From assembly GCA_035711845.1 (NCBI GenBank), contig DASTBU010000157.1, forward strand, positions 62,001 through 126,000: a stretch of 64,000 nt of DNA, written 5' to 3'. Shown piece after piece: positions 56,440-64,000 of the stretch (its first letter is position 1; each line of letters begins with the position of its first letter). The stretch comes from DASTBU01 sp035711845. Lineage in GTDB: Bacteria > Acidobacteriota > Vicinamibacteria > Vicinamibacterales > 2-12-FULL-66-21. The notes under the pieces are model-generated. The model was not told where the DNA came from. It worked only from the letters and a program-made list of their open reading frames with translations, and ran no database searches. Both the position numbers and the translations under genes were made by a program.

Positions 56440-58497
56440 CACACGATTGAACCCGCCCGCCTCAAGGAGGGTGTAACGGTCAAGTCGCTGCCGGAAGAGA
56501 AGGCTTCGGCCCCGGCGAGGCCGGAGAGCCCGCAACTCATCCAGGGCAGAGCGCTCGTGTTCTGGGATCCGGCCAGCCTGCCAGGCACGAAATACGCAAA
56601 GAAGCTCGACGCGATCGACACGGATCAGATCACGCCGGCAGCCGACTGTGTGTCGGAGAGCCTCGACACGCTGGACGAGCGATGGAAGGCGGGGTCGTTC
56701 CGCTACCTGATGCCGGATTTCCGGGCTCGTGTGCATCGCGGCGAGAACTTCGTCATCGCCGGCGATCGCTTCGCCATCGGATCATCACGGGAGATGAGCC
56801 CTGCGGGGCTGAAAGGGGTAGCGGAAGAAGCCGGAGTGCAGATGGTGGTCGTCTGCGGCAGCAACATGGGCGATATCTTCCGCCGCAACAGTTTCAACCT
56901 GGGTCTTCACGTCGTACAGAGCCCAGAGGCGGTTGCGGACGCGAGGGACGGCGACGAACTGACGTTCGATCCCGTGACCCGTCAACTCCGCAACGTCACC
57001 CGAGACAAGACCTACGAACCGCTGCCCCTCTCGCCGAAGGAGGAAGAGATCCGGCGAAGCGGGGGAATCTTCGAGGTCGGCCGCCGCGAGTTCCGGAAGG
57101 CGGTCCTCACGAGGCCCGTCGTCGATTGGCCCGATTACGAAGCCGTCCAGCGGATGAGCACGACGGAGCAGATCGTCTGGGCTCACCGGGTGGACAAGGA
57201 GATCGGGCCGCGGGACTTGAGGCCCGGCGCTACGCTGCGCGTCTACGCGGACCTGCTGCCCGCCTCCGACGGCACGGCGCCGTTCGCCATCCACACGTTC
57301 AACCAGATCACCGGCGGCAATCTCGTTTATCCAAGGCAGGCGGCCATCGCCAACGATCACTTCGTCTTCACCGGCGTTGAAGCCGACGACAAACAGACGA
57401 ACATCGGACGCGAGTTCGCGCGGCTGCACGGAATCGGGAAGCCCTACTACGCCACGCCCGGGGACGGTATTTTCCATTTCTATTTTCCCGAACAGGGTCT
57501 CGTGATGCCGGGCCAGTTCATCCCGGGCGCTGATTCACATAGCCGCGCCTACGGCGCCTACGGCGCGGTGGGGATCGGCGTGGGATCGACCACGCTCGGT
57601 TTCGGCTGGTCGACGGGGTACATCTACTTCACGCTGGCCAGGCAGCGCCGGGTCGTGTTCCGGGGGCGACTGCAGCCATGGGTCAGCGGGAAGGACATCG
57701 TGCTCGAGCTGCTGCGCCGATGGGGCGCGCAACAGTCGCAGGGACTGTCGGTGGAGCTGGTGGATGCGGAGAAGCAGCTGCCGATTGCCTATCGCAACAC
57801 GATCGCGAACATGATGGCCGAAGCCGAGGCGCTGAACGGTATCTTCGCCCCCGACGAAGTCACCTACGACTGGTACCGGCGCAAGGGCGTGACGGAGCTT
57901 CCCTATCCGCCGATACGTCCTGGAGCCGACGCGATCTACGAGATCGACGAAGTCCTCGATTTGGGCCAGGTGCGGCCGATGATCGCGAAGCCGTTCAGCC
58001 CCGGTAACGCGTATCCCGCCGACGAGGTCGCGCGCGAGCGCCTCACGTTCGACAAAGCCCTGATCGGGTCGTGCACCAACGGCAGCTACGACGACCTGCT
58101 CCAGGCGGCGCTCGTGTTGCGCGCGGCGCGGCGCCAGGGGGCAACGAAGGTCGAGCGCGAGTTCGCCATCTTCCCGGGCTCGGGCGGGGTCAAGCAGCAG
58201 ATCGAGCGGCCGGACCCGCGACTGGGCGGGGAATCGATCGCCGACGTGTTTCGCTCGGTCGGCGGCGAGATTCGCCAGTCCTGGTGCGGCCCGTGCTTCG
58301 GCCAGGGTCCCGATGCGCTCACGCGCGGGCAGCGCGCCATCACGTCGTTCAACCGCAACTGGCAGAACCGCATGGGGCTTGGCGGCGAAGGCTATCTCGC
58401 CAGCCCGGCCGTCGTCGCTTCCTCCGCCCTCGTGGGCTACATGGCGCCCCCGGGGGAGCTGGGTCTCGAGTGGGACCCCGAGACGTTCGGCATCTAG
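56437..58497 (+). CDS. Aconitase-family hydro-lyase, swivel domain first (fused LeuD/LeuC-like)
   Basis: A 686-residue protein with domains in the reverse order of AcnA. The swivel domain is N-terminal (about 35-215; GDRFAIGSSREM with GSSRE at 115-119) and the catalytic Fe-S core is C-terminal (ALIGSCTNGSYDDLLQAALV and QSWCGPCFGQGPDALTRGQR hold the three cysteines). That order resembles AcnB, but the AcnB HEAT domain is absent. It looks like a fusion of isopropylmalate dehydratase-type small and large subunits. Substrate (citrate, homocitrate, isopropylmalate, methylcitrate) is undetermined. The window also has a normal acnA. Confidence 0.82.
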   Translation: MHTIEPARLKEGVTVKSLPEEKASAPARPESPQLIQGRALVFWDPASLPGTKYAKKLDAIDTDQITPAADCVSESLDTLDERWKAGSFRYLMPDFRARVHRGENFVIAGDRFAIGSSREMSPAGLKGVAEEAGVQMVVVCGSNMGDIFRRNSFNLGLHVVQSPEAVADARDGDELTFDPVTRQLRNVTRDKTYEPLPLSPKEEEIRRSGGIFEVGRREFRKAVLTRPVVDWPDYEAVQRMSTTEQIVWAHRVDKEIGPRDLRPGATLRVYADLLPASDGTAPFAIHTFNQITGGNLVYPRQAAIANDHFVFTGVEADDKQTNIGREFARLHGIGKPYYATPGDGIFHFYFPEQGLVMPGQFIPGADSHSRAYGAYGAVGIGVGSTTLGFGWSTGYIYFTLARQRRVVFRGRLQPWVSGKDIVLELLRRWGAQQSQGLSVELVDAEKQLPIAYRNTIANMMAEAEALNGIFAPDEVTYDWYRRKGVTELPYPPIRPGADAIYEIDEVLDLGQVRPMIAKPFSPGNAYPADEVARERLTFDKALIGSCTNGSYDDLLQAALVLRAARRQGATKVEREFAIFPGSGGVKQQIERPDPRLGGESIADVFRSVGGEIRQSWCGPCFGQGPDALTRGQRAITSFNRNWQNRMGLGGEGYLASPAVVASSALVGYMAPPGELGLEWDPETFGI

Positions 58498-58605
58498 CGG
58501 GATTCGTGCTCCCCATGAAAAGATACGCGTGCGTGCGCGCTCGCCTCCGATGCGCGCGCTGACGCTTTACACCCTTCGGCCGACACTTCAGAGCTGAGAC
58601 ACACC

Positions 58606-59349
58606 ATGATGGAATCGCTGACCGATCCGCAGGTCTGGATTGCCCTGGTAACGCTGACGTTCCTCGAGATCGTGCTGGGTATCGACAACATCATCTTCAT
58701 CTCGATCCTCTCGGGCAAGCTGCCGGCGAAGGATCAGCACCGCGCCAGACGGCTGGGGCTCCTGGCCGCGATGTTCATGCGCGTGCTGCTGCTGTTCTCG
58801 CTGGCGTGGATCATCAAGTTGACCGAGCCATGGTTCACCATCGTGGGCCAGGAGATCTCCGGCCGCGACACGATTCTGATTCTCGGCGGCCTGTTCCTGA
58901 TCGGCAAGAGCACCTACGAGATCCACGACAAGCTCGAAGGGGAGGAGGGACATGCGTCGAAGAAGGTCCCCACCACGTTCCTGAGCGTGATCGTCCAGAT
59001 AATGATGCTGGATCTGGTGTTCTCGCTGGATTCCGTCATCACGGCCGTCGGCATGGCGGATGACTTGTGGGTCATGGTCACCGCCGTCGTCGTGGCGGTC
59101 GGAATCATGATGCTGTCGGCTGACGCGATCAGCGACTTCGTGCACAAGCATCCGACCGTCAAGATGCTCGCGCTCAGCTTCCTGCTGCTGATTGGTGTCT
59201 CGCTCCTCGCGGAGGGATTCGACCAGCACATCTCGAAGGGATACATCTACTTTGCGATGGGGTTCTCGGTGTTCGTCGAGATGATCAACCTCAGGATGAA
59301 GAAGGTGACCACGCCGCTCCATTTGAAGGAGCGGTATACCGAGGAGTAA
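58606..59349 (+). CDS. TerC family integral membrane protein
   Basis: A 247-residue membrane protein with about seven helices. Family signatures: TLTFLEIVLGIDNIIFISIL and QIMMLDLVFSLDSVITAVGM, each with the conserved acidic residues (GIDN, SLDS) likely to bind a metal ion. TerC proteins export manganese or give tellurite resistance. A single-gene unit. Confidence 0.93.
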   Translation: MMESLTDPQVWIALVTLTFLEIVLGIDNIIFISILSGKLPAKDQHRARRLGLLAAMFMRVLLLFSLAWIIKLTEPWFTIVGQEISGRDTILILGGLFLIGKSTYEIHDKLEGEEGHASKKVPTTFLSVIVQIMMLDLVFSLDSVITAVGMADDLWVMVTAVVVAVGIMMLSADAISDFVHKHPTVKMLALSFLLLIGVSLLAEGFDQHISKGYIYFAMGFSVFVEMINLRMKKVTTPLHLKERYTEE

Positions 59350-59356
59350 TGGAGGC

Positions 59357-59392
59357 GTCGTCCGTGGTCCATAGTCCGTCGTTCGTGGACCC
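59357..59392. repeat. Short GTCCGTGGTCC repeat after the terC-like gene
   Basis: Imperfect copies of CGTCCGTGGTCCATAGTCC lie within 10-40 bases of the TerC stop codon. They fit the same pattern of simple repeats at gene 3' ends. Confidence 0.4.
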
Positions 59393-59512
59393 GGCCTCGG
59401 ATGTGCCTCGAGCCGATGTGAAACGCTCGTGCCACCACGGGCGTCATACCTATGGTTCCGGCGCCGGCCGGTTGTGAATAGTCAAAAACATGGATTCTGG
59501 GGGGTTTTGCGC

Positions 59513-60223
59513 ATGAAGCGAGTGTTCGTTGCTGTATGTGCCGCGGCCATGTCCGCTCTTGGCGTGGGTATGTCCGCGCAAGTGGTTCCCCCGACTCAGG
59601 CGCAGACGCCGCCGGCGGCGCAGGACCAGCCACAGCGCCCCCCGCAGCCACCGCTCGGGCCGAACCAGTGGCGCCTCGACAGCAATCACTCGGCCGCGCA
59701 CTTCAGCGTTCGGCACCTCATGGTGTCGACGGTTCGCGGCCAGCTCGGCCGGATCAGCGGCACGCTGGAATACGACGGCAAGGACGTCAACACCGTCAAG
59801 GCGGATGTCACGATCGACGTGAACGGCATCGACACGCAGAACGAGAACCGCGACAAGCACCTGCGGACCGCGGACTTCTTCGACGTGGCGAACCACCCTT
59901 CGATCACGTTCAAGTCGAAGCGGGTCGAGCCCGGCGTCAACGGTCAGTTCAAGCTGATTGGCGACCTCACCATTCGCGGCACCACGAAAGAAGTGGCGCT
60001 GGACGTCGAGGGACCGTCGCCAGTCACCAAGGGACCGCGTGGCGTCCTCACCGGCGCAACGGCGACGACCAGGGTCAACCGGCTCGAGTACGGCCTCAAG
60101 TGGAACAACATGATCGAGACCGGCCCCGTCGTCAGCGACGAAGTACGCATCACGATCGACATCGAGGCGAATCGTCCCGTCCACCCAGGCACTGCCGTCC
60201 AGAACGAGCGAGGCTCGCCTTAG
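59513..60223 (+). CDS. YceI family periplasmic lipid-binding protein
   Basis: A 236-residue protein. Signal peptide (about 1-22), a Pro/Gln-rich linker (about 23-52) and the YceI lipocalin-like barrel: WRLDSNHSAAHFSVRHLMVS, RTADFFDVANHPSITFKSKR and GDLTIRGTTKEVALDVE. The family binds polyisoprenoids in the periplasm. GGGGGG lies 7-12 bases before the ATG at 59513. It converges on tonB. Confidence 0.93.
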   Translation: MKRVFVAVCAAAMSALGVGMSAQVVPPTQAQTPPAAQDQPQRPPQPPLGPNQWRLDSNHSAAHFSVRHLMVSTVRGQLGRISGTLEYDGKDVNTVKADVTIDVNGIDTQNENRDKHLRTADFFDVANHPSITFKSKRVEPGVNGQFKLIGDLTIRGTTKEVALDVEGPSPVTKGPRGVLTGATATTRVNRLEYGLKWNNMIETGPVVSDEVRITIDIEANRPVHPGTAVQNERGSP

Positions 60224-60248
60224 ACCCGTCTGGAGGCTCCGCCTCGCT
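60207..60248. terminator. Possible bidirectional hairpin between yceI-like and tonB genes
   Basis: AGCGAGGC (60207-60214) and GCCTCGCT (60241-60248) are perfect complements, with GGAGGCTCC as an inner palindrome. It spans the convergent gene ends, where a terminator is expected; no T-tract. Confidence 0.4.
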
Positions 60249-60252
60249 AGTC

Positions 60253-60975
60253 TCACTGCAGCGTGAACCGTACCGTCACCGTCAGGATCACGTCCTGCGA
60301 GCCTGGGGTGAAGCGCCACTGCCGAACAGCGTCGATGCATGACTGCTCGAACATCGGGCTGGAGGACTTCAGGACCTTCACCTCGCTCACGCTTCCATCC
60401 TCGAGGATGATGGCGTCGACGACGACTGTCCCCTCCATTCGCGCCGAGCGGGCGATCGGCGGATAGAGTGGCTCCACTTTCTTGATCAGGCCAGGGCCCT
60501 GCCCTGGCGACACGCGTACCGGTCCCGTTTGCTGCGCGGGAGCGGCCGAGGGCGGCGCCGTGACTTCGCTCGGTGGAGGCGGTGGCGGTTCCTTGACCGG
60601 TTCGGGCTCGTCCGGTGTCGGATCGGGCCTGGCGATCTTCTTCTTCTCGGGTTCGGGCGGTTTCGGTGATGCCTTGGGCGGCGGGGGTGGCGGCTTCAGG
60701 AACTGGACCTTCATCTGCTGGTCCGCCGGCGCGTCGACGCGGACCGGATCCGGGCTCCAGTCGGGTATGCGGGCCACGAGTACGGTTGCGTGCAGGGCCA
60801 CCGCCGCCACGAGCGCACGCGTGATCACCCGGCGTTGTGCCCGGTCCGTCTCGAGCCAGTGCGCGGCCTGATCGAATTCCTGTCCTGCCCGGTCGGCCAC
60901 GCCGACACGGTTCGGCTCTCCTGCCGAAGCGGAAGGGTCTGGGCGCTCTGTGGACGGTGAGGGTGGATCGGTCAT
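60253..60975 (-). CDS. TonB family protein
   Basis: A 240-residue energy transducer. One N-terminal helix (about 50-70), a long Pro/Glu/Lys-rich stretch (about 92-142) that spans the periplasm, and a TonB C-terminal domain (about 160-240: PLYPPIARSARMEGTVVVDA and AVRQWRFTP). It couples the inner-membrane ExbBD motor to outer-membrane receptors. It is last in exbB-exbD-exbD-tonB and begins directly after the second exbD gene. Confidence 0.9.
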   Translation of the reverse strand: MTDPPSPSTERPDPSASAGEPNRVGVADRAGQEFDQAAHWLETDRAQRRVITRALVAAVALHATVLVARIPDWSPDPVRVDAPADQQMKVQFLKPPPPPPKASPKPPEPEKKKIARPDPTPDEPEPVKEPPPPPPSEVTAPPSAAPAQQTGPVRVSPGQGPGLIKKVEPLYPPIARSARMEGTVVVDAIILEDGSVSEVKVLKSSSPMFEQSCIDAVRQWRFTPGSQDVILTVTVRFTLQ

Positions 60976-61407
60976 CTACTTCAATCGCTGTAGGCCGTAC
61001 ATCTGTAGCTCGGTGCTCGTCGGGATCACGAGGTTCTGCACGCCGACCTGCCGCAGCTCGTCGAACACGTCGGTCATGGCCTGATACGGGGCATCCAGCG
61101 ACGTCTGCAGGATTACGGACCTGGTCGGGTTGCGCTGGAGCCTGGGTTCGAGATAGCCGCGAATCTGGTCGAGCGGCATGGGCCGGCTGTCCACCGTCAC
61201 CGCGCCATCCGCCGCGATCTCGATCAGCGTCGCCGCTTCGGGCTCGGCAGTCAGCGCCGCCTCGTCGTGCTTCGGGAGCGAGAACTGGATTCCCCGGGTC
61301 ACGCTATAGAACGACGCGACGAGAAAGAAGATGATCAGGAGGAACGCCACGTCGGCCATCGAGGCCGTGGGAATCTCCACCGGCAGCTCACGACGCGTGA
61401 TCTTCAT
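60976..61407 (-). CDS. ExbD/TolR family biopolymer transport protein (second copy)
   Basis: A 143-residue protein with one N-terminal helix, MADVAFLLIIFFLVASFYSV; its Asp (position 20) is the conserved proton-channel residue. The periplasmic part ends in VIPTSTELQMYGLQRLK. It overlaps the first exbD gene by four bases. The tandem exbD pair implies a mixed ExbD motor. Confidence 0.92.
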   Translation of the reverse strand: MKITRRELPVEIPTASMADVAFLLIIFFLVASFYSVTRGIQFSLPKHDEAALTAEPEAATLIEIAADGAVTVDSRPMPLDQIRGYLEPRLQRNPTRSVILQTSLDAPYQAMTDVFDELRQVGVQNLVIPTSTELQMYGLQRLK

Positions 61408-61829
61408 GACGCCCCTTCGCCCCGGGACAGGAGCGTCACGTTCTCTGCGCCCGCCGACCGAAGCTGTTCGAGCACTTGATCGATCACGCGGTACTTCACC
61501 CTCCGGTCGGCCTTGATCAGGAACGGGTGCAGCCGGTTGCTGGCGGTGACGGCCCGGATTTGTTCGGCAAGGCCGCCGATGTCGCCGACCGGCTGCGTGT
61601 CCGCTTCGCCGGCCGAAAAGCGGAACACCTCGTCTTCGGTGATCGCGATGATCGCGGCCCCCTTCTGCGCCTGTTCCTGCTGATGCGTCTGCGGCAGCTC
61701 CATGGGTGTGCGGTCCAGGCTGTATGCCGTGGTCACCATGAAGAAGATGATCAGCAAGAAGGCGATGTCAGCCATGCTCGCCGTGGGGATGACCGGCGCC
61801 AAGCCACGCCGCGAACGTTGCAGGCGCAT
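61404..61829 (-). CDS. ExbD/TolR family biopolymer transport protein (first copy)
   Basis: A 141-residue protein from the ATG at 61829, with the helix MADIAFLLIIFFMVTTAYSL and its conserved Asp. The periplasmic domain has LIKADRRVKYRVIDQVLEQL. The ATG is two bases from the exbB stop. Divergence from the second copy in the periplasmic half is considerable. Confidence 0.92.
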   Translation of the reverse strand: MRLQRSRRGLAPVIPTASMADIAFLLIIFFMVTTAYSLDRTPMELPQTHQQEQAQKGAAIIAITEDEVFRFSAGEADTQPVGDIGGLAEQIRAVTASNRLHPFLIKADRRVKYRVIDQVLEQLRSAGAENVTLLSRGEGAS

Positions 61830-61830
61830 C

Positions 61831-62505
61831 TTACCGGGCGCCCGCCGGCGCGGTCTGCAGATCCGGGCTGGACGGGTGCGGTAGATTGAGCGTATGGGCA
61901 TTGCCGCCGTCCACGAGTGCCTCCAGAACCACGTGAGCCGCCGACTCCATGTTGCGAACCAGGGAATTGATGTTCGTGACGAAGTAGTTGTAGGCCATCT
62001 GCACCGGGATGGCGATGGCGAGGCCGGCTGCGGTGGTGATGAGCGCTTCCGAGATCCCCTTGGCGACGGCTGCCGGATTGTTCAGGCCGACGCTGGCGAG
62101 CGCCTCGAACGAGTTGATCATGCCCGTGACGGTGCCAAGGAACCCGAGCAGCGGCGCGATCATGGCGACCGTGGCGAGCACCGGCAGGCCGCGTTCGAGT
62201 ACGGAGAGCTCGTGGGCGGATGCGTCCTGAAGGGCCCGCTCGACTTCGTCCTTCGAGCGGCCGGACCGCAGGAGCGCCGCCTTGACGATCGATGCAACCG
62301 GCCCCCCGTGCCGCTCGCATACGGCGATGGCGCCGGGGACGTCGCCCGAGACGAGCGTGCCGCGGAGCTCTTTGAGGAACGCAGGCACACCGCTCGTCGC
62401 CTGTCGCAATGCCCACCAGCGCCAGAAGATCACCGTGACGCCGAGGATCGACAGCGCCAGCAAGGGCCACATAATCGGGCCGCCGCGTTCGAAGTACGTC
62501 CACAT
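61831..62505 (-). CDS. MotA/TolQ/ExbB family proton channel protein
   Basis: A 224-residue inner-membrane protein with three helices: GPIMWPLLALSILGVTVIFW, LPVLATVAMIAPLLGFLGTV TGMI and ALITTAAGLAIAIPVQMAYN YF. These are the ExbB/TolQ signatures. It forms the pentameric channel that houses ExbD and powers TonB. It heads exbB-exbD-exbD-tonB. AAGGGA lies just before the ATG, and a CCGCGAC-CCAT-GTCGCGG hairpin lies 14 bases upstream. Confidence 0.93.
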   Translation of the reverse strand: MWTYFERGGPIMWPLLALSILGVTVIFWRWWALRQATSGVPAFLKELRGTLVSGDVPGAIAVCERHGGPVASIVKAALLRSGRSKDEVERALQDASAHELSVLERGLPVLATVAMIAPLLGFLGTVTGMINSFEALASVGLNNPAAVAKGISEALITTAAGLAIAIPVQMAYNYFVTNINSLVRNMESAAHVVLEALVDGGNAHTLNLPHPSSPDLQTAPAGAR

Positions 62506-62862
62506 AGGTCCCTTTCAGCCGCGACCCATGTCGCGGCGCGTACGGATGCCTTTCAGCAAACAGGGTGCCACGGGGTCGCAATGCTCCAGCTGCTGTCACT
62601 CCTCGAGTCCAGGCGCGCCACCGGCGTGCCGCCGGCCAGCCTCCGCCAAGGCTACGGCGGCCCGCCGGAGCTTGAGCGAAGGCAGGAGCGGAGCGGGGCG
62701 TTGGGCCCGCGAGCGACGGCGATCGGGGGTCGGGCCCGCCTTCGCCCGGGCTACGGCGAGGTCTCGCCGCAGCGCTTCGCGCGGAGGCGGACCGGGCGAA
62801 GCCCCCAGTCAAGTTAGACACCGCTTGATTGACAACCTCATGCGTGAGCGCCAAGATTCGGA
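62506..62862. other. Gene-free interval with palindromes and REP-like copies
   Basis: About 357 bases without a gene. CCGCGAC (62519-62525) and GTCGCGG (62530-62536) form a hairpin 14 bases before the exbB start, and CCTTTCAGC occurs twice around it. From 62636 to 62770 are two copies of a CCGCCAAGGCTACGGCGG-like core, within GC-rich palindromic DNA, related to the element by tRNA-Val. Promoters for the divergent exbB and ChaN-like genes should lie here, but I cannot place them. Confidence 0.6.
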
Positions 62863-63792
62863 ATGGACTTATTGCTCTTCCCACTGATGACCGTCCTGGC
62901 CGCCGCGCAACAACCGCCCGCGCCGCCGCCTTCCAATCCCCACCCAACGGTCGTTTCGACGTACGTTCCCGAGCGCGTTTACGATACGGGGCGCAACACC
63001 TTCTCTGACCTGGAAGCGATGCTGGCCGATCTCGCTCGCGCGGACGTTGTGCTTGTCGGCGAACAGCACGACGACCCGAACACGCACCGGCTGGAGTCGG
63101 CCGTCCTGATGGGACTCCTGCGGCGGAAGGTGGCCATCACCCTGTCGCTGGAGATGTTCGAGCGTGACGTGCAGAGTGTGGTGGACGACTACCTGGCCGG
63201 CCGTCTGACGGAGGAGAAGTTCCTCGAGCAGTCCCGGGCGTGGCCTCGCTACGAGACCGACTATCGCCCGCTCGTGGAAGCCTCGAAAGCGCATGGGTGG
63301 AAGGTCGTGGCCGCCAACGTCCCGCGGCGCCTCGCCTCCGCGGTCGCCAAGGCCGGGCTGAGCGCGCTCGACGAGCTCCACGAAGGGGAACGGGCGCACA
63401 TCGCCCGCGCCATCGAGTGCCCCCTCGACAACTACTTCGAGCGGTTCGAGCAGACGATGGATGGGCATCCGGGGGACGACAAGCTGACCCCAGAGGAGCG
63501 GCGCGCACGGACCGAACGCTACTACTACTCGCAGTGCCTCAAGGACGAGACGATGGCAGAGTCGATCGTTTCAGCTTTCGCGAGGCGCGAGGGCAGCAGG
63601 GGGACAATCGTGCACTTCAACGGCGCTTTTCACAGCGATTTCGGCGCCGGCGCGGCCGAACGAGTCCGCCGCCGGCTGCCCGGCCGACGAGTGGCGGTGG
63701 TGAGCATTCTCCCGGTCGAGGATATCGATGCGATCACACCGGAGGGGGAGGAGCTCAAGCGCGCAGAGTATCTGGTGTATACCGTGAAGTGA
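62863..63792 (+). CDS. ChaN family lipoprotein-like protein (PF04187)
   Basis: A 309-residue protein with a signal-like N-terminus (about 1-17). Conserved GEQHDDPNTH, LSLEMFERDVQ and IVHFNGAFHSDFG motifs define the ChaN family, whose Campylobacter member binds heme and may aid iron uptake. There is no lipobox Cys, so it would be periplasmic rather than a lipoprotein. Placement beside exbB-tonB supports a link to TonB-dependent uptake, which is inference. Confidence 0.85.
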   Translation: MDLLLFPLMTVLAAAQQPPAPPPSNPHPTVVSTYVPERVYDTGRNTFSDLEAMLADLARADVVLVGEQHDDPNTHRLESAVLMGLLRRKVAITLSLEMFERDVQSVVDDYLAGRLTEEKFLEQSRAWPRYETDYRPLVEASKAHGWKVVAANVPRRLASAVAKAGLSALDELHEGERAHIARAIECPLDNYFERFEQTMDGHPGDDKLTPEERRARTERYYYSQCLKDETMAESIVSAFARREGSRGTIVHFNGAFHSDFGAGAAERVRRRLPGRRVAVVSILPVEDIDAITPEGEELKRAEYLVYTVK

Positions 63793-63801
63793 GCCGCATC
63801 G

Positions 63802-63824
63802 AGCCGGGTGCCTGGTGCCGGGCT
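63802..63824. terminator. Hairpin between convergent genes
   Basis: AGCCGGGTGCC and GGTGCCGGGCT form an imperfect stem in the 41-base gap between the ChaN-like gene and the M28 peptidase gene. No T-tract. Confidence 0.35.
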
Positions 63825-63833
63825 GACACTCCC

Positions 63834-64000
63834 TCAGCGCAACCGTTGAGGCATGTCGGCAATGACGTAAGCCATGACGGCTATCGCGGCTGCCGCACGT
63901 GACATGTCCTTCGGGTCGATCTTGTCCACCGTATCGGCTGGCGTGTGGTGGAGCATGAAGTAATCTCCCTTCCCCTCGAGTGACATCGACGGGATCTTGC
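63834..64000 (-). CDS. M28 family metallopeptidase, partial (C-terminus only)
   Basis: The last 55 codons of a gene continuing past the right edge. The visible end, with DYFMLHHTPADTVDKIDPKD and an alanine-rich helix, carries the HHTPADT motif: the His is the late zinc ligand of M28 aminopeptidases. It ends MPQRLR. It converges on the ChaN-like gene. Confidence 0.8.
   Translation of the reverse strand, partial: KIPSMSLEGKGDYFMLHHTPADTVDKIDPKDMSRAAAAIAVMAYVIADMPQRLR

Overview
The window is high-GC DNA from a Gram-negative bacterium, most likely an Acidobacteriota member of the class Vicinamibacteria. The grounds are lipid A genes (lpxD, lpxB), exported and outer-membrane proteins, a TonB/ExbBD system, a VWFA protein of the kind typical of Acidobacteria, UdgX, and many secreted metallopeptidases. 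This placement is inference from gene content; there is no rRNA gene. I saw no prophage, insertion sequence or CRISPR array. The window is mostly chromosomal housekeeping DNA with lineage-specific exported proteins between.

Layout. 1-5.7 kb (minus): the conserved translation operon thrS-infC-rpmI-rplT-pheS-pheT, with pheT running off the left edge; infC appears to start at a rare AUC codon. 5.8-8.9 kb: tRNA-Val(GAC), HU, and an overlapping envC plus S41-protease pair, both lacking expected catalytic residues. 9.1-12.6 kb: VWFA protein, a frameshifted DUF1080 gene, ruvX-mltG. 12.6-18.2 kb (minus): one tightly coupled series hsp20-ymdB-xseA-xseB-ispA-tlyA-nadK. 18.2-21.2 kb: an AT-rich divergent control region, two hsp20 genes, rpoZ, two small membrane proteins, surE. 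21.2-27.8 kb: gatCA, MEMO1-like and AMMECR1 genes separated by a 300-base repeat array, nfo, an S1/P1-type zinc enzyme, MgtC. 27.8-37.4 kb: lpxD, two M16 peptidases, lpxB, and an exported matrixin/beta-barrel trio. 37.5-45.6 kb: OpuC-type osmolyte transporter, aconitase A, queG-udgX-yqgE, a YciF-like protein. 45.8-50 kb (minus): ECF sigma factor, anti-sigma factor and two exported HEAT-repeat proteins. 50-56.4 kb: rhomboid protease, M64 peptidase, epimerase, ferredoxin, UspA, aat, apaG. 56.4-64 kb: a swivel-first aconitase-family enzyme, TerC, YceI, exbB-exbD-exbD-tonB, a ChaN-like protein and the end of an M28 peptidase.

Two themes cross gene boundaries. First, at least nine stop codons are followed within about 25 bases by short-period tandem or inverted repeats, with a different repeat unit in successive spacers of the thrS-pheT operon. 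Second, nine genes have a TANNNT box 6-8 bases before the start codon, which suggests leaderless transcripts.
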